From the NCBI GenBank assembly GCA_043740085.1, contig JAYUCY010000042.1, positions 43,338 to 107,337 of the forward strand: a DNA stretch of 64,000 bases, given 5' to 3'. The position numbers were made by a program, and so were the translations under genes. The notes under the pieces were generated by a model. That model did not search any database. It worked only from the letters and a program-made list of their open reading frames with translations, and was not told the DNA's origin. Below are positions 31,455 to 38,881 of this stretch, piece after piece. Position 1 is the stretch's first letter; each line of letters starts with the position of its first letter. This DNA comes from UBA668 sp043740085 (GTDB taxonomy: Bacteria > Actinomycetota > Acidimicrobiia > Acidimicrobiales > Ilumatobacteraceae).

Positions 31455-31925
31455 ATGCTGTTGCCCGGAACCGTTGCCCCCGCCTTCAACTTGCCCGATC
31501 ACGACGGCCACCAGGTGTCGCTGGCCGATCAGGCAGGGCACTGGGTACTGCTGTGGTGGTACCCGAAAGCGGCGACCCCCGGTTGAACAGTTCAAGGACA
31601 GGGGCTGCGTGACAGCGCCCAACTGCTTGAGACACTCAACTGTGTCGTGCTGGGTGCGTCGTTCGACACCGTCGAGGCGAACCATGCCTTTGCCACCGCA
31701 CAGCACTTCCCATTCCGGTTGCTCAGCGATGTCGATCGCGCCGTGGGCAAGCGGTACCAAGCTGTGCGGCCCAGCGGGCATCAGTACGCCGACTATCCCG
31801 AACGCATCAGCTACCTCATCGATCCCGACGGTGTGATTCGCCGCAGCTACGCCGTGCACGACGTTGCCGGTCACGCTGCTGCAGTGATCGCCGACCTCAC
31901 CGAGTTGCAGCAGGACAGTGGCTGA
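31455..31925 (+). CDS. Peroxiredoxin (BCP/PrxQ type) with in-frame UGA, probable selenoprotein
   Basis: Read through one UGA, the frame gives a 156-residue BCP-type peroxiredoxin that reduces peroxides. The UGA (31584-31586, codon 44) occupies the peroxidatic Cys position: the frame reads WWYPKAATPG, then UGA, then TVQGQGLRD, where the family has TPGCT. Both flanks are in the same frame and full length, and everything else is intact. A SECIS-like hairpin follows at 31601-31620. A Cys at residue 63 (LNCVVLG) could act as resolving residue. The ATG follows CAGGCT by 6 nt. A nonsense mutation is the alternative. The selA, selB, selC and selD genes are not in this window. Confidence 0.85.
31601..31620 (+). 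promoter_or_regulatory. Bacterial SECIS-like stem-loop
   Basis: GGG-GCTG (31601-31607) pairs with CAGC-(G)-CCC (31613-31620) with a single bulged G, closing the 5-nt loop CGTGA. The loop starts 22 nt after the UGA and has G at its second position. Known bacterial SECIS elements have a short stem and a small loop with G in the first two positions about 16-37 nt after the UGA. This one satisfies each point while lying inside the coding region. Confidence 0.75.
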
Positions 31926-32691
31926 CGCGGCCCGCAGCGGCCCGCTGGTCAACGCGATCGACCCGTACGTCACCGATGGTGGCGCCGATGCGGTGGCGCT
32001 GAGTGCGCGAACCCGATCGGTCAATCGTGGCGCGGCTCGGGCAGCCGTCCTGGGTGTGAACGATGGCTTGGTGACCAACCTGTCGTTGATCATTGCGATG
32101 GCGGGGGCTTCGGCAAGTCAATCGGCGGTCCGGCTCGCTGGGTTTGCCAGCCTGGTTGCGGGAGCCTTCTCGATGGCCGCCGGCGAGTGGGTCAGCGTGC
32201 GCAGTCAGGTCGAGCTCTACCAAGGCATTCTCGCCGAGCTGCGCAACCTCGTTCGGCGCAACCCACGCTTGGTCCTCGAGCAGCTCACCGAGCGGTTGGA
32301 GGAGGACGGCTTTGCCAAGGAGACCGCGCAGCAGGCCGCGACCGAGCTGCCGCTCAACGAGGGCCGGTTCTTCGATTTCGCTGCGCGGACGCTGTTTGGC
32401 ATCACCGCCGACGGCCTGGGTTCGCCGCGGGTGGCGGCGCTCTCATCGCTGGCTTTGTTCTCGGTGGGTGCGCTCGTCCCGCTGGTCCCCTGGTTCCTCA
32501 CGTCCGGTACAGCTGCGATGTGGGCGTCAATCGTGCTCACCGCAATCGCCAGCGTCGCGGTCGGCGGGTGGATCACGTCGTCCAGTGGCTCTGGCGTCGT
32601 CAGGGGCGCGGCCCGTCAGCTGCTGATCGTGGTCGCGACCGCCTCGGTGACCTACTTCATCGGCAAGATCTTCGGCACCGTCGTCGCCTAA
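31918..32691 (+). CDS. VIT1/CCC1-family transporter (iron or manganese)
   Basis: The 257-aa protein has the VIT/CCC1 pattern: RAAVLGVNDGLVTNLSLI in the first helix, AGAFSMAAGEWVSVRSQ in the second, a cytoplasmic metal-binding region rich in Glu (about residues 95-160) and three C-terminal helices. Relatives export or sequester Fe2+ or Mn2+. It starts at GTG inside the end of the selenoprotein gene, with 8 nt overlap, so the two are cotranscribed. The pairing suggests peroxide defence combined with control of free iron. Confidence 0.88.
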   Translation: MADAARSGPLVNAIDPYVTDGGADAVALSARTRSVNRGAARAAVLGVNDGLVTNLSLIIAMAGASASQSAVRLAGFASLVAGAFSMAAGEWVSVRSQVELYQGILAELRNLVRRNPRLVLEQLTERLEEDGFAKETAQQAATELPLNEGRFFDFAARTLFGITADGLGSPRVAALSSLALFSVGALVPLVPWFLTSGTAAMWASIVLTAIASVAVGGWITSSSGSGVVRGAARQLLIVVATASVTYFIGKIFGTVVA

Positions 32692-32837
32692 CGCGGCCTC
32701 TCACCGGCCAATGGAACCGGCACCGGTATTCGGGGAAGGCAGCCTGGATGTACGGGTTGATGCGCCAGGTGACTTCGCTGTCAGATGTTCTCGTAACCGA
32801 CCAGCCTTGGGCCCTTCTCGAGCGCGAGGATGCGGGC

Positions 32838-33737
32838 ATGACATACGACGAAATTGTCGCGGTGTTCTTTGCGCCGCCACCGCAGCCGATCCCCTCGCCG
32901 ACGGTGACCACCGGCGCGGCTCGGCGACTTCGTGATGCGCTCGAACCGATCGCCACGCACGGCTGGTGGTCGCGCCAGCCGATGGAGCGTCTCGCAGCGC
33001 TCGGGCTCGGGTTCTTCGACGCGTACGTCTGGGGTCGGGCTGCAGCACTGGGCACGCCGGCCGCATCCGTCGTCGTGTCCACGTTCGGGGTGTTCGAGCC
33101 CTCGTTCATCAGCGGCGTGTATCTGCATGCAATCACCGCGGCCTCGCGTGACGAGGTCCTCGCCGCTCGCGCCGGTGGAGCGTCCGACAGCCTTGCCGAA
33201 CTCGTGTCGGCCGCCGAAGCAGACGCAGTTGCCGAGCCACTCTTGGAGGTGATTACACGACTCGATGGAATGGGGCGTCCGTTGTTCAACGCATTGCGCG
33301 AGCTTCCACTGCCGGCGACGGCTCAGGGGAGGCTGTGGCGTGCGAGCGAGTTGGTTCGCGAGCACCGCGGCGACGGCCATCTCGCCGCGTGCGTGGCTGC
33401 GGGACTCGGTGCACTGGAGGCCAACGTGTTCACCGAGCTCTGGCTTGGCTACTCACTCGGCGAGTACAGCGGCACCCGCGGGTTCGGGCCGGATCACATT
33501 GCGCTCGCCGTCGCCTCGCTGGAGCGGCGCGGTTGGGTGTTCGACGGGGCACTCACCGACGCCGGATTGGTCGCCAGGATCGCGCTTGAAGACGCGACCG
33601 ACGAGTCGCAGGGTCAGCTGATCGAAGGCCTCGGTGAGCGCGTCGACGACGTCACCACTGCAGCGGCTCAGATTGCCGAGAGGGTGATCGCGGCCAAAGC
33701 CTTTCCCTCCGACCCCCGCAAGCGCGCCGCTGGATAG
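32838..33737 (+). CDS. SCO6745-family protein of unknown function
   Basis: The 299-aa helical protein resembles the actinobacterial SCO6745 family: an N-terminal ALEPIATHGWW..PMERLAALGLGFFDAYVWGRAAALG segment and later repeats of similar helices, with a C-terminal DNA-binding-like helical region. Function is unknown; a MarR-like helix-turn-helix tail has been suggested by structure-like patterns but is not certain. I chose the ATG at 32838 for fit to the family length; another in-frame ATG at 32748 would add 30 residues. Confidence 0.65.
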   Translation: MTYDEIVAVFFAPPPQPIPSPTVTTGAARRLRDALEPIATHGWWSRQPMERLAALGLGFFDAYVWGRAAALGTPAASVVVSTFGVFEPSFISGVYLHAITAASRDEVLAARAGGASDSLAELVSAAEADAVAEPLLEVITRLDGMGRPLFNALRELPLPATAQGRLWRASELVREHRGDGHLAACVAAGLGALEANVFTELWLGYSLGEYSGTRGFGPDHIALAVASLERRGWVFDGALTDAGLVARIALEDATDESQGQLIEGLGERVDDVTTAAAQIAERVIAAKAFPSDPRKRAAG

Positions 33738-33745
33738 CGTCAGCG

Positions 33746-34102
33746 TCAGTTGCGAGGCGTCCAGCCGCCGACGCCGGTGGCGGTGGGGTCATCCTCGACA
33801 TTGCCGTGCACTGCCGTCACCCAGTCGAGGCGTTGGCGCATGATGCGGGTGATGCCGCCTTCGAGGGTGAGCGAGGCGACAGCGCAACTGCCACAGGCGC
33901 CAGCAAGTTCGACGGTGACCTCGCCGCTATCGGTGTCGACCGCCCGCAGGTGCAGCGTGCCGCCGTCGGCTTCCACTGCGGGGCGCACCACATCGATCAG
34001 TTCGAGCAGGTCGCGGACGCGCCGCTGGTGATCGGGGCTGCTGCCCGCAATCGTGATGGCGGACAGATCGGGGTTGATGTCGGTGGTCGAGTCCATGTGC
34101 AT
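33746..34102 (-). CDS. NifU-like C-terminal domain protein (Fe-S cluster scaffold/carrier)
   Basis: The 118-aa protein carries the NifU C-terminal fold (about 25-100): VVRPAVEADGGTLHL, then LAGACGSCAVASLTLEGGI with Cys70 and Cys73 as cluster ligands. Such proteins hold a 4Fe-4S cluster between two monomers and pass it to target apoproteins. Its C-terminal tail is short and ends in WTPRN. The first ATG at 34102 and another two codons later (34096) are both possible. No suf or isc genes are near. Confidence 0.85.
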   Translation of the reverse strand: MHMDSTTDINPDLSAITIAGSSPDHQRRVRDLLELIDVVRPAVEADGGTLHLRAVDTDSGEVTVELAGACGSCAVASLTLEGGITRIMRQRLDWVTAVHGNVEDDPTATGVGGWTPRN

Positions 34103-34349
34103 GGTTGCAACACCCGATGGTCACCCCCTGTTCCCGCCCGCCCGAAGTCTTCGTCCTCGACGCCCTAGCCCGCGTGTCCATCGACAACGAGCGGGCCCCT
34201 TTTGCGAGCAAGAGCCGACAGCCGCATACAACAAGCCAGCCACTTCGTCGGAGAACGAGACCGAGTAGACACCCGTCTCACCTCACGGCGACTCTCCGGC
34301 CCCAGCGCACCCGGTCTGAGGGCGCGCGACTGTCTGCTATGAATCGGCG

Positions 34350-35954
34350 ATGAACTTGACGATCTCGCATGCGACGGGGCCTTCTTCGCCACCGGTTCAC
34401 GACACCACCATCGGTCAGATCCTGCACGCTGCTGCGCTCGCGGCACCGGATCGTGCGGCCATCATCGAGGGCATTCCCGACGTGTCCGCTCGTCGTCAGT
34501 GGACGTACGCGCAACTCGACCTGGCAGTCGACCAGGTCGCCCGTGCACTGCTCAGTCATTTCAACCCCGGCGACCACATTGCGGTCTGGGCACAGAACAT
34601 CCCCGAATGGATCATGCTCGAGTTCGGCGTTGCTCGGGCCGGCATGGTGATCGTGACCGTCAACCCCGGCTACCAAGCCTCTGAGCTGAGCTACGTGCTC
34701 AACCAGTCGAAGGCCGTCGGGCTGTTCTGCGTCGACTCGTTTCGCGGTAACCCCATGCTCGCCACGGCCCTGGACGTGCACACCGAATGTCCCGAACTGC
34801 GCGAGATCATCCGCTTCGCCGAATGGGACAAATTCCTCGCCTCGGCCGACCCGACCGCCGCCCTCCCCGACGTCGGATCTCTTGACGCGGTGATGATCCA
34901 GTACACCTCCGGTACCACCGGGTTCCCGAAAGGCGCGCTGCTGCACCACCGCGGCTTGGTCAACAACGCCACCCATTTCATGGACCGTATGGGAGTGGCA
35001 GACGGCGATGTGTACATCACGATGATGCCGCTCTTCCACACGGCCGGCAGCGTGATGGCCGTGCTCGGCGCAGTGGCGCACCGCTCCACACAAGTTCTGG
35101 TCGAGGCCTTCGAGCCAGGCCTGGCACTCGCACTCACCGAGCAGTACCGCGCCAACGCTGTTCTGGGTGTGCCCACGATGTTGATTGCGATGCTCGAGCA
35201 CGACAACTTTGCGGGTACCGACCTGTCGGCGCTCAAGGGAGTGTGCTCCGGCGGGTCGCTGGTCCCAGAGCAGCTCGTGCGCACCTTCGAACGCGAACTC
35301 GGCGCGCCGTTCACCATCGTGTTCGGGCAGACGGAGTGTTCGCCGGTAGCCACGATGACCCGACCCGATGACACGATGGAGGACAAGTCGGGCACCATCG
35401 GCGCACCGATGCCGCACGTGGAAGTGAAGATCGTCGACACCGAGACCGGTGCCACCGTGCCCATCGGTGTGGTCGGTGAACTCTGCACCCGCGGCTACCA
35501 CGTGATGCACAACTACTTCGAGATGCCCGAGCAAACCGCCGAGGCCATCGACGCTGACGGCTGGCTGCACACCGGTGACCTCGCCGCCATGAACGACCGT
35601 GGCTACTGCAGCATCGAAGGTCGTCTCAAGGACATGATCATCCGCGGTGGCGAAAACATCTACCCGCGCGAGCTTGAGGAGTTGCTGTTCGCTCACCCTT
35701 CGGTGGGCTCGGTAGCGGTGATCGGCCTGCCCGACGACAAGTGGGGCGAGACCGTCGCTGCCTTCGTCCGGCCCACCCCCGGAGCCACCGTCGACAAGGC
35801 CGAGCTGTTCGCCTACATGCGTGAACACCTGGCCGCGCAGAAGACGCCGAGGCACTGGTTCGTCCTCGACGAGTTCCCGCTCACCGGCTCCGGCAAGATT
35901 CAAAAGTTCAAGCTCCGCGAGCTGTGGCAAGAAGGTGCCATCACCGAGCTGTAG
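34350..35954 (+). CDS. Acyl-CoA synthetase (AMP-forming)
   Basis: The 534-aa adenylate-forming enzyme has the P-loop-like YTSGTTGFPKGA, the A5 motif VFGQTECSPV, WLHTGDLAAM and, at the C-terminus, the catalytic Lys in SGKIQKFKLRE. It activates a carboxylic acid with ATP and CoA. The chain length is not readable, but long- or medium-chain fatty acid is likely. The gene is 168 bp upstream of a thiolase and the two could form a fatty-acid degradation pair, although the gap leaves room for a separate promoter. Confidence 0.9.
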   Translation: MNLTISHATGPSSPPVHDTTIGQILHAAALAAPDRAAIIEGIPDVSARRQWTYAQLDLAVDQVARALLSHFNPGDHIAVWAQNIPEWIMLEFGVARAGMVIVTVNPGYQASELSYVLNQSKAVGLFCVDSFRGNPMLATALDVHTECPELREIIRFAEWDKFLASADPTAALPDVGSLDAVMIQYTSGTTGFPKGALLHHRGLVNNATHFMDRMGVADGDVYITMMPLFHTAGSVMAVLGAVAHRSTQVLVEAFEPGLALALTEQYRANAVLGVPTMLIAMLEHDNFAGTDLSALKGVCSGGSLVPEQLVRTFERELGAPFTIVFGQTECSPVATMTRPDDTMEDKSGTIGAPMPHVEVKIVDTETGATVPIGVVGELCTRGYHVMHNYFEMPEQTAEAIDADGWLHTGDLAAMNDRGYCSIEGRLKDMIIRGGENIYPRELEELLFAHPSVGSVAVIGLPDDKWGETVAAFVRPTPGATVDKAELFAYMREHLAAQKTPRHWFVLDEFPLTGSGKIQKFKLRELWQEGAITEL

Positions 35955-36063
35955 CCGGGCAGTCGTCGATCCGAGTCGTTGACCTCGGGGACGCCACCGA
36001 AGTCGTTCTCGCACTGGCCGCTGGAAGCACGTACGCACAATGACCGCCTGCCACGCTCTCGAC

Positions 36064-36089
36064 CGTACATTCGCATCGTACATTCGCAT
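36064..36089. repeat. Two tandem copies of a 13-bp sequence upstream of the thiolase
   Basis: CGTACATTCGCAT occurs twice in direct tandem (36064-36076, 36077-36089) in the 168-bp gap between the acyl-CoA synthetase and thiolase genes. It could be a duplication or a pair of binding sites. It lies 33 bp before the ATG. Confidence 0.8.
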
Positions 36090-36122
36090 CGGCCGCAGAG
36101 GCCGCTCTTCGAGGAGACACCC

Positions 36123-37370
36123 ATGACCGACGCTTGGATCATCGACGCCGTCCGCACCCCTCGGGGCATTGGCAAGATCGGCAAGGGTGCACTCGCCGAC
36201 ATCCATCCGCAGCAGTTGGCCGCCACCGTGCTCAGCGCCATCCGCGACCGCAATGAGCTCGACACCGCGACCGTCGACGATGTCATCTTCGGCACCTCGA
36301 TGCAGGTTGGCACGCAGGGCGGCGACCTTGCCCGCATGGCCCTGCTCGACGCCGGCTACGACCCCAGGGCATCGGGCGTCACGCTCGACCGCTTCTGCGG
36401 CTCGGGCATCACCACCGCCAACATGGCGGCGGCCTCCATCATGTCCGGCCTGGAAGACGTCGTCATCGCCGGCGGCTGCGAAATGATGTCACTGCACCCC
36501 GCGCTCGGCGCTGCGCAGACCAACGTGCGCGGCCCGCTGATGGACGCCGGCAACGAGCGCCTGCGTGCCCGCCACCCGCAGACCCACCAGGGCGTCGCCG
36601 CCGACGCCATTGCCTCGATGGACGGCATCCCGCGCCAGGCGCTCGACGAGCTGGCCTTCGAATCGCAGCAGCGCGCCGCCCGCGCCATCGCCGAAGGACG
36701 CTTTGCGAAGAGCCTCATCCCGGTGTTCAAGGAGGACGGCACGCTCGCCCTCGACCGTGAAGAGTTCCCCCGCCCGCAGACCACACTCGAGGGCCTCGGT
36801 CAGCTGCCGCCAGCCTTCGCCGCAATGGCCGACTTCCCGCTCGACGAGCAGGGCACCACGCTGCGCGGCCTGGTCCTGGCCCGCTACCCCGACCTCGACA
36901 TCGAGTTCGTGCATCACGCCGGCAACAGCTCGGGGGTGGTCGACGGCGCGGCCGCGATCCTGATCGCCAGCCCCGATGCCGCGAAGGCTCGCGGCTGGAA
37001 GCCCCGTGCCCGCATCGTCGCCGTCGCCAACATGGGTGACGACCCCACGCTGATGCTCAACGCGCCCGTGCCTGCCGCCCGCAAGGTGCTGGCCAAGGCC
37101 GGACTCACCATCGACGACATCGACCTGTTCGAGATCAACGAAGCCTTCGCCGTCGTGGCCGAGAAGTTCATCCGCGACCTGGGCCTTGACCGCGACAAGG
37201 TCAACGTCAACGGTGGCGCGATGGCGCTAGGTCACCCGATCGCCGCGACCGGCTCGATGCTGATCGGCACCGTCCTCGATGAACTCGAGCGCACCGGCGG
37301 CCGCTACGGCCTCGTCACCATGTGCGCCGCCGGCGGCATGGCCCCCGCCATCATCATCGAACGCATCTAG
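36123..37370 (+). CDS. Thiolase, acetyl-CoA acetyltransferase
   Basis: The 415-aa enzyme shows the thiolase residues in order: acyl-accepting Cys in LDRFCGSGITT, NEAFA, the His in GHPIAATGSM and the second Cys in TMCAAGGMAPA. It condenses or cleaves acyl-CoA in beta-oxidation or acetoacetyl-CoA formation. A strong GAGGAG precedes the ATG by 7 nt. It probably works with the upstream acyl-CoA synthetase. Confidence 0.94.
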   Translation: MTDAWIIDAVRTPRGIGKIGKGALADIHPQQLAATVLSAIRDRNELDTATVDDVIFGTSMQVGTQGGDLARMALLDAGYDPRASGVTLDRFCGSGITTANMAAASIMSGLEDVVIAGGCEMMSLHPALGAAQTNVRGPLMDAGNERLRARHPQTHQGVAADAIASMDGIPRQALDELAFESQQRAARAIAEGRFAKSLIPVFKEDGTLALDREEFPRPQTTLEGLGQLPPAFAAMADFPLDEQGTTLRGLVLARYPDLDIEFVHHAGNSSGVVDGAAAILIASPDAAKARGWKPRARIVAVANMGDDPTLMLNAPVPAARKVLAKAGLTIDDIDLFEINEAFAVVAEKFIRDLGLDRDKVNVNGGAMALGHPIAATGSMLIGTVLDELERTGGRYGLVTMCAAGGMAPAIIIERI

Positions 37371-37500
37371 TCCCGGGTTGGCATTGTCACCGCTCGCCGT
37401 AAGATCGTAATCCTGCTGGATTGACGAACGTCCGATCCGCACCTATTGCAAGGTCTTCGAACCTGCCGCTTGTCAAAGTCGGAAGTGAAGGAGACCCGCC

Positions 37501-37536
37501 ATGGGCTCGAAGTGTGTTGATCGGTTTGGCGCGTGA
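37501..37536 (+). CDS. 11-residue leader ORF coupled to the zinc-cluster protein
   Basis: GAAGGAG at 37487-37493 precedes an ATG at 37501 that opens a short frame, MGSKCVDRFGA. Its UGA shares one base with the ATG of the downstream gene (TGATG). The downstream gene has no ribosome binding site of its own at this distance. Translation through the leader would therefore feed ribosomes to the next start. It is too short to have homologues, so this is inference from layout. Confidence 0.45.
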   Translation: MGSKCVDRFGA

Positions 37537-38171
37537 TGGCGCTCTGTTCGTACTGCATGCAGGACATGACGACCGCGCCGTCGTGCTGCTTCGAAGCACT
37601 CCACCGCAACGGCGTTCACATCGCGCTGGCTCCGCATCGCCCGTCGAACGGTCGATCGCGCGGGAAGGCGTGCGACGACTGCGGGGTCAGCCCCTGCGGC
37701 TGGCATCACCTCGGCTGCGATTTGCAACGCTGCCCGATGTGTCGTGGCCAGTTGCTCTCGTGCGGCTGCGACTTCGACGAGTTCGAGAACGACAACGACA
37801 ACGACGACGCCCGCGCCGACGATGATGACGTCTCGCCGTACGGAGTTGACGGCAATGGGCAACCGACTGAACTGCGCATCATTGACGGAATGGAAGTCGT
37901 CGTTCACTACGCCGACGTACCCGAGAGCGACCTCACCACCGTCCACGGCATTCGTTGCACCAATGCGCTGCGCTCCATGATCGACGTGGCCTGCGAGATG
38001 CCGCCCGAGGACTTGGTTTTTTCGATCCGCGATTGCCTTCAGCGTCGGCTCTTCACCGTTCGCGACGCGAACCACCGACTGGATGCACCTGATATGGCCG
38101 ACTATCGAGGTGCTCACCTCGTGCGTGCGGCGCTGCCGCTCGCTAGCGGCAGCAGTGATGATGCACAGTGA
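37536..38171 (+). CDS. Cys/His-rich zinc-cluster protein with an AbiEi-like C-terminal region
   Basis: The 211-aa protein has two parts. Residues 1-80 hold many Cys and His, including CSYCMQDM, CDDCGVSPCGWHHLGC and CPMCRGQLLSCGC, which suggests two structural zinc sites as in a small actinobacterial family. An acidic linker follows (about 82-97). Residues 110-205 include DVPESDLTTVHGIRCTNALRSMIDVA, of the kind found in AbiEi antitoxin-like and DUF559-adjacent proteins. The protein has no nuclease motif. The joining of the two parts seems unusual. Function is unknown; a GTG one codon upstream is possible. Confidence 0.6.
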   Translation: MALCSYCMQDMTTAPSCCFEALHRNGVHIALAPHRPSNGRSRGKACDDCGVSPCGWHHLGCDLQRCPMCRGQLLSCGCDFDEFENDNDNDDARADDDDVSPYGVDGNGQPTELRIIDGMEVVVHYADVPESDLTTVHGIRCTNALRSMIDVACEMPPEDLVFSIRDCLQRRLFTVRDANHRLDAPDMADYRGAHLVRAALPLASGSSDDAQ

Positions 38172-38190
38172 TGCACAGTGATGCACAGTG
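38161..38190. repeat. Three tandem copies of ATGCACAGTG ahead of vapB
   Basis: Three perfect 10-bp units stand at 38161-38170, 38171-38180 and 38181-38190. They begin at the stop codon of the zinc-cluster gene and end 12 bp before the vapB -10 box. Because the period is 10, stop codons occur in several frames. They could be operator copies for the antitoxin or a slippage product. Confidence 0.85.
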
Positions 38191-38214
38191 ATGTCAGCGA
38201 AGTACCATGGCGGT

Positions 38215-38442
38215 ATGCGGACCACAATCGACCTCCAACCGGACCTCCACCGAATGGCACTATCACTCGCCCGTGACCAACACCGCACCCTCAGCGAGAC
38301 CATCAACGACCTATTGGCGCGCGTCCTCGTACCTCAGCTGTCACCGACGTTCTCGACCAGTCCCACCACAGGTCTTCCCACCGTCAAGCTCGGAAAAGTG
38401 ACGACGGCGGACGATGTCCGCCAGTTGGAGGACGAAGAGTGA
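38215..38442 (+). CDS. vapB: Ribbon-helix-helix antitoxin, VapB-like
   Basis: The 75-aa protein begins like MetJ/Arc-type antitoxins (RTTIDLQPDLHRMALSLA, then RTLSETINDLLARVL) with DNA-binding strand and two helices in residues 1-38. The polar C-terminal half would wrap the toxin. TACCAT (38203-38208) lies 6 nt before the ATG, which supports this start and a leaderless mRNA. It overlaps vapC by GTGA, the typical coupling of a toxin-antitoxin operon. Confidence 0.85.
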   Translation: MRTTIDLQPDLHRMALSLARDQHRTLSETINDLLARVLVPQLSPTFSTSPTTGLPTVKLGKVTTADDVRQLEDEE

Positions 38443-38837
38443 CGATCTTGCTGGACGCCAACGTCCTGATTGCGCTCACCGTCGCAGATCACGCTCACCA
38501 CCCCCAAGCGGAGCAGTGGCTTGCACGCCAGCACTCTCAAGAGTTTGCGACAACACCCATCACCCAGGGAACGCTGCTGCGACATCTCATCCGCAACGCC
38601 GTACCTGCCGCGTCCGCGCTCGAGCTGCTGACGCTCACCACTGCAGACCCCCGCCACACCTTTTGGCCCGACGATCTGCCGTACGACTCAGCGACGCTCA
38701 GAGGAGTGGTCGGCCACCGGCAGGTCACCGACGCGTACCTCGCCGCTCTGACCCGTCGTCGACAGAGCCGAATCGCGACCTTCGATGCTGGCTTCGCCGC
38801 GAGCCACAGCGACATCGCCGAGTTGGTCTCTACCTAG
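38439..38837 (+). CDS. vapC: PIN-domain ribonuclease toxin, VapC-like
   Basis: The 132-aa PIN protein starts ILLDANVLIAL with the first catalytic Asp (D6) and continues with the ATTPITQGTLLRHL helix and a late IATFDAGFA motif with another acidic residue. The usual Glu in the TE-x-x-LR block is Gln here, as in some VapC subgroups. VapC toxins cut specific RNAs, often tRNA or rRNA. It begins at GTG overlapping the vapB stop. Confidence 0.86.
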   Translation: MTILLDANVLIALTVADHAHHPQAEQWLARQHSQEFATTPITQGTLLRHLIRNAVPAASALELLTLTTADPRHTFWPDDLPYDSATLRGVVGHRQVTDAYLAALTRRRQSRIATFDAGFAASHSDIAELVST

Positions 38838-38881
38838 ATGGGGCCGATCGAGCCTGGCGGTCTGGCAGAACGCCTGAGACT

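Noticed and set aside
37534..37536. UGA of the short leader frame as selenocysteine codon
   Set aside because: Readthrough gives only a few more codons to another UGA with no resemblance to a selenoprotein.
38132..38153. Terminator after the zinc-cluster gene
   Set aside because: The 9-bp hairpin lies within the coding region before the stop codon and the vapBC promoter follows at once.
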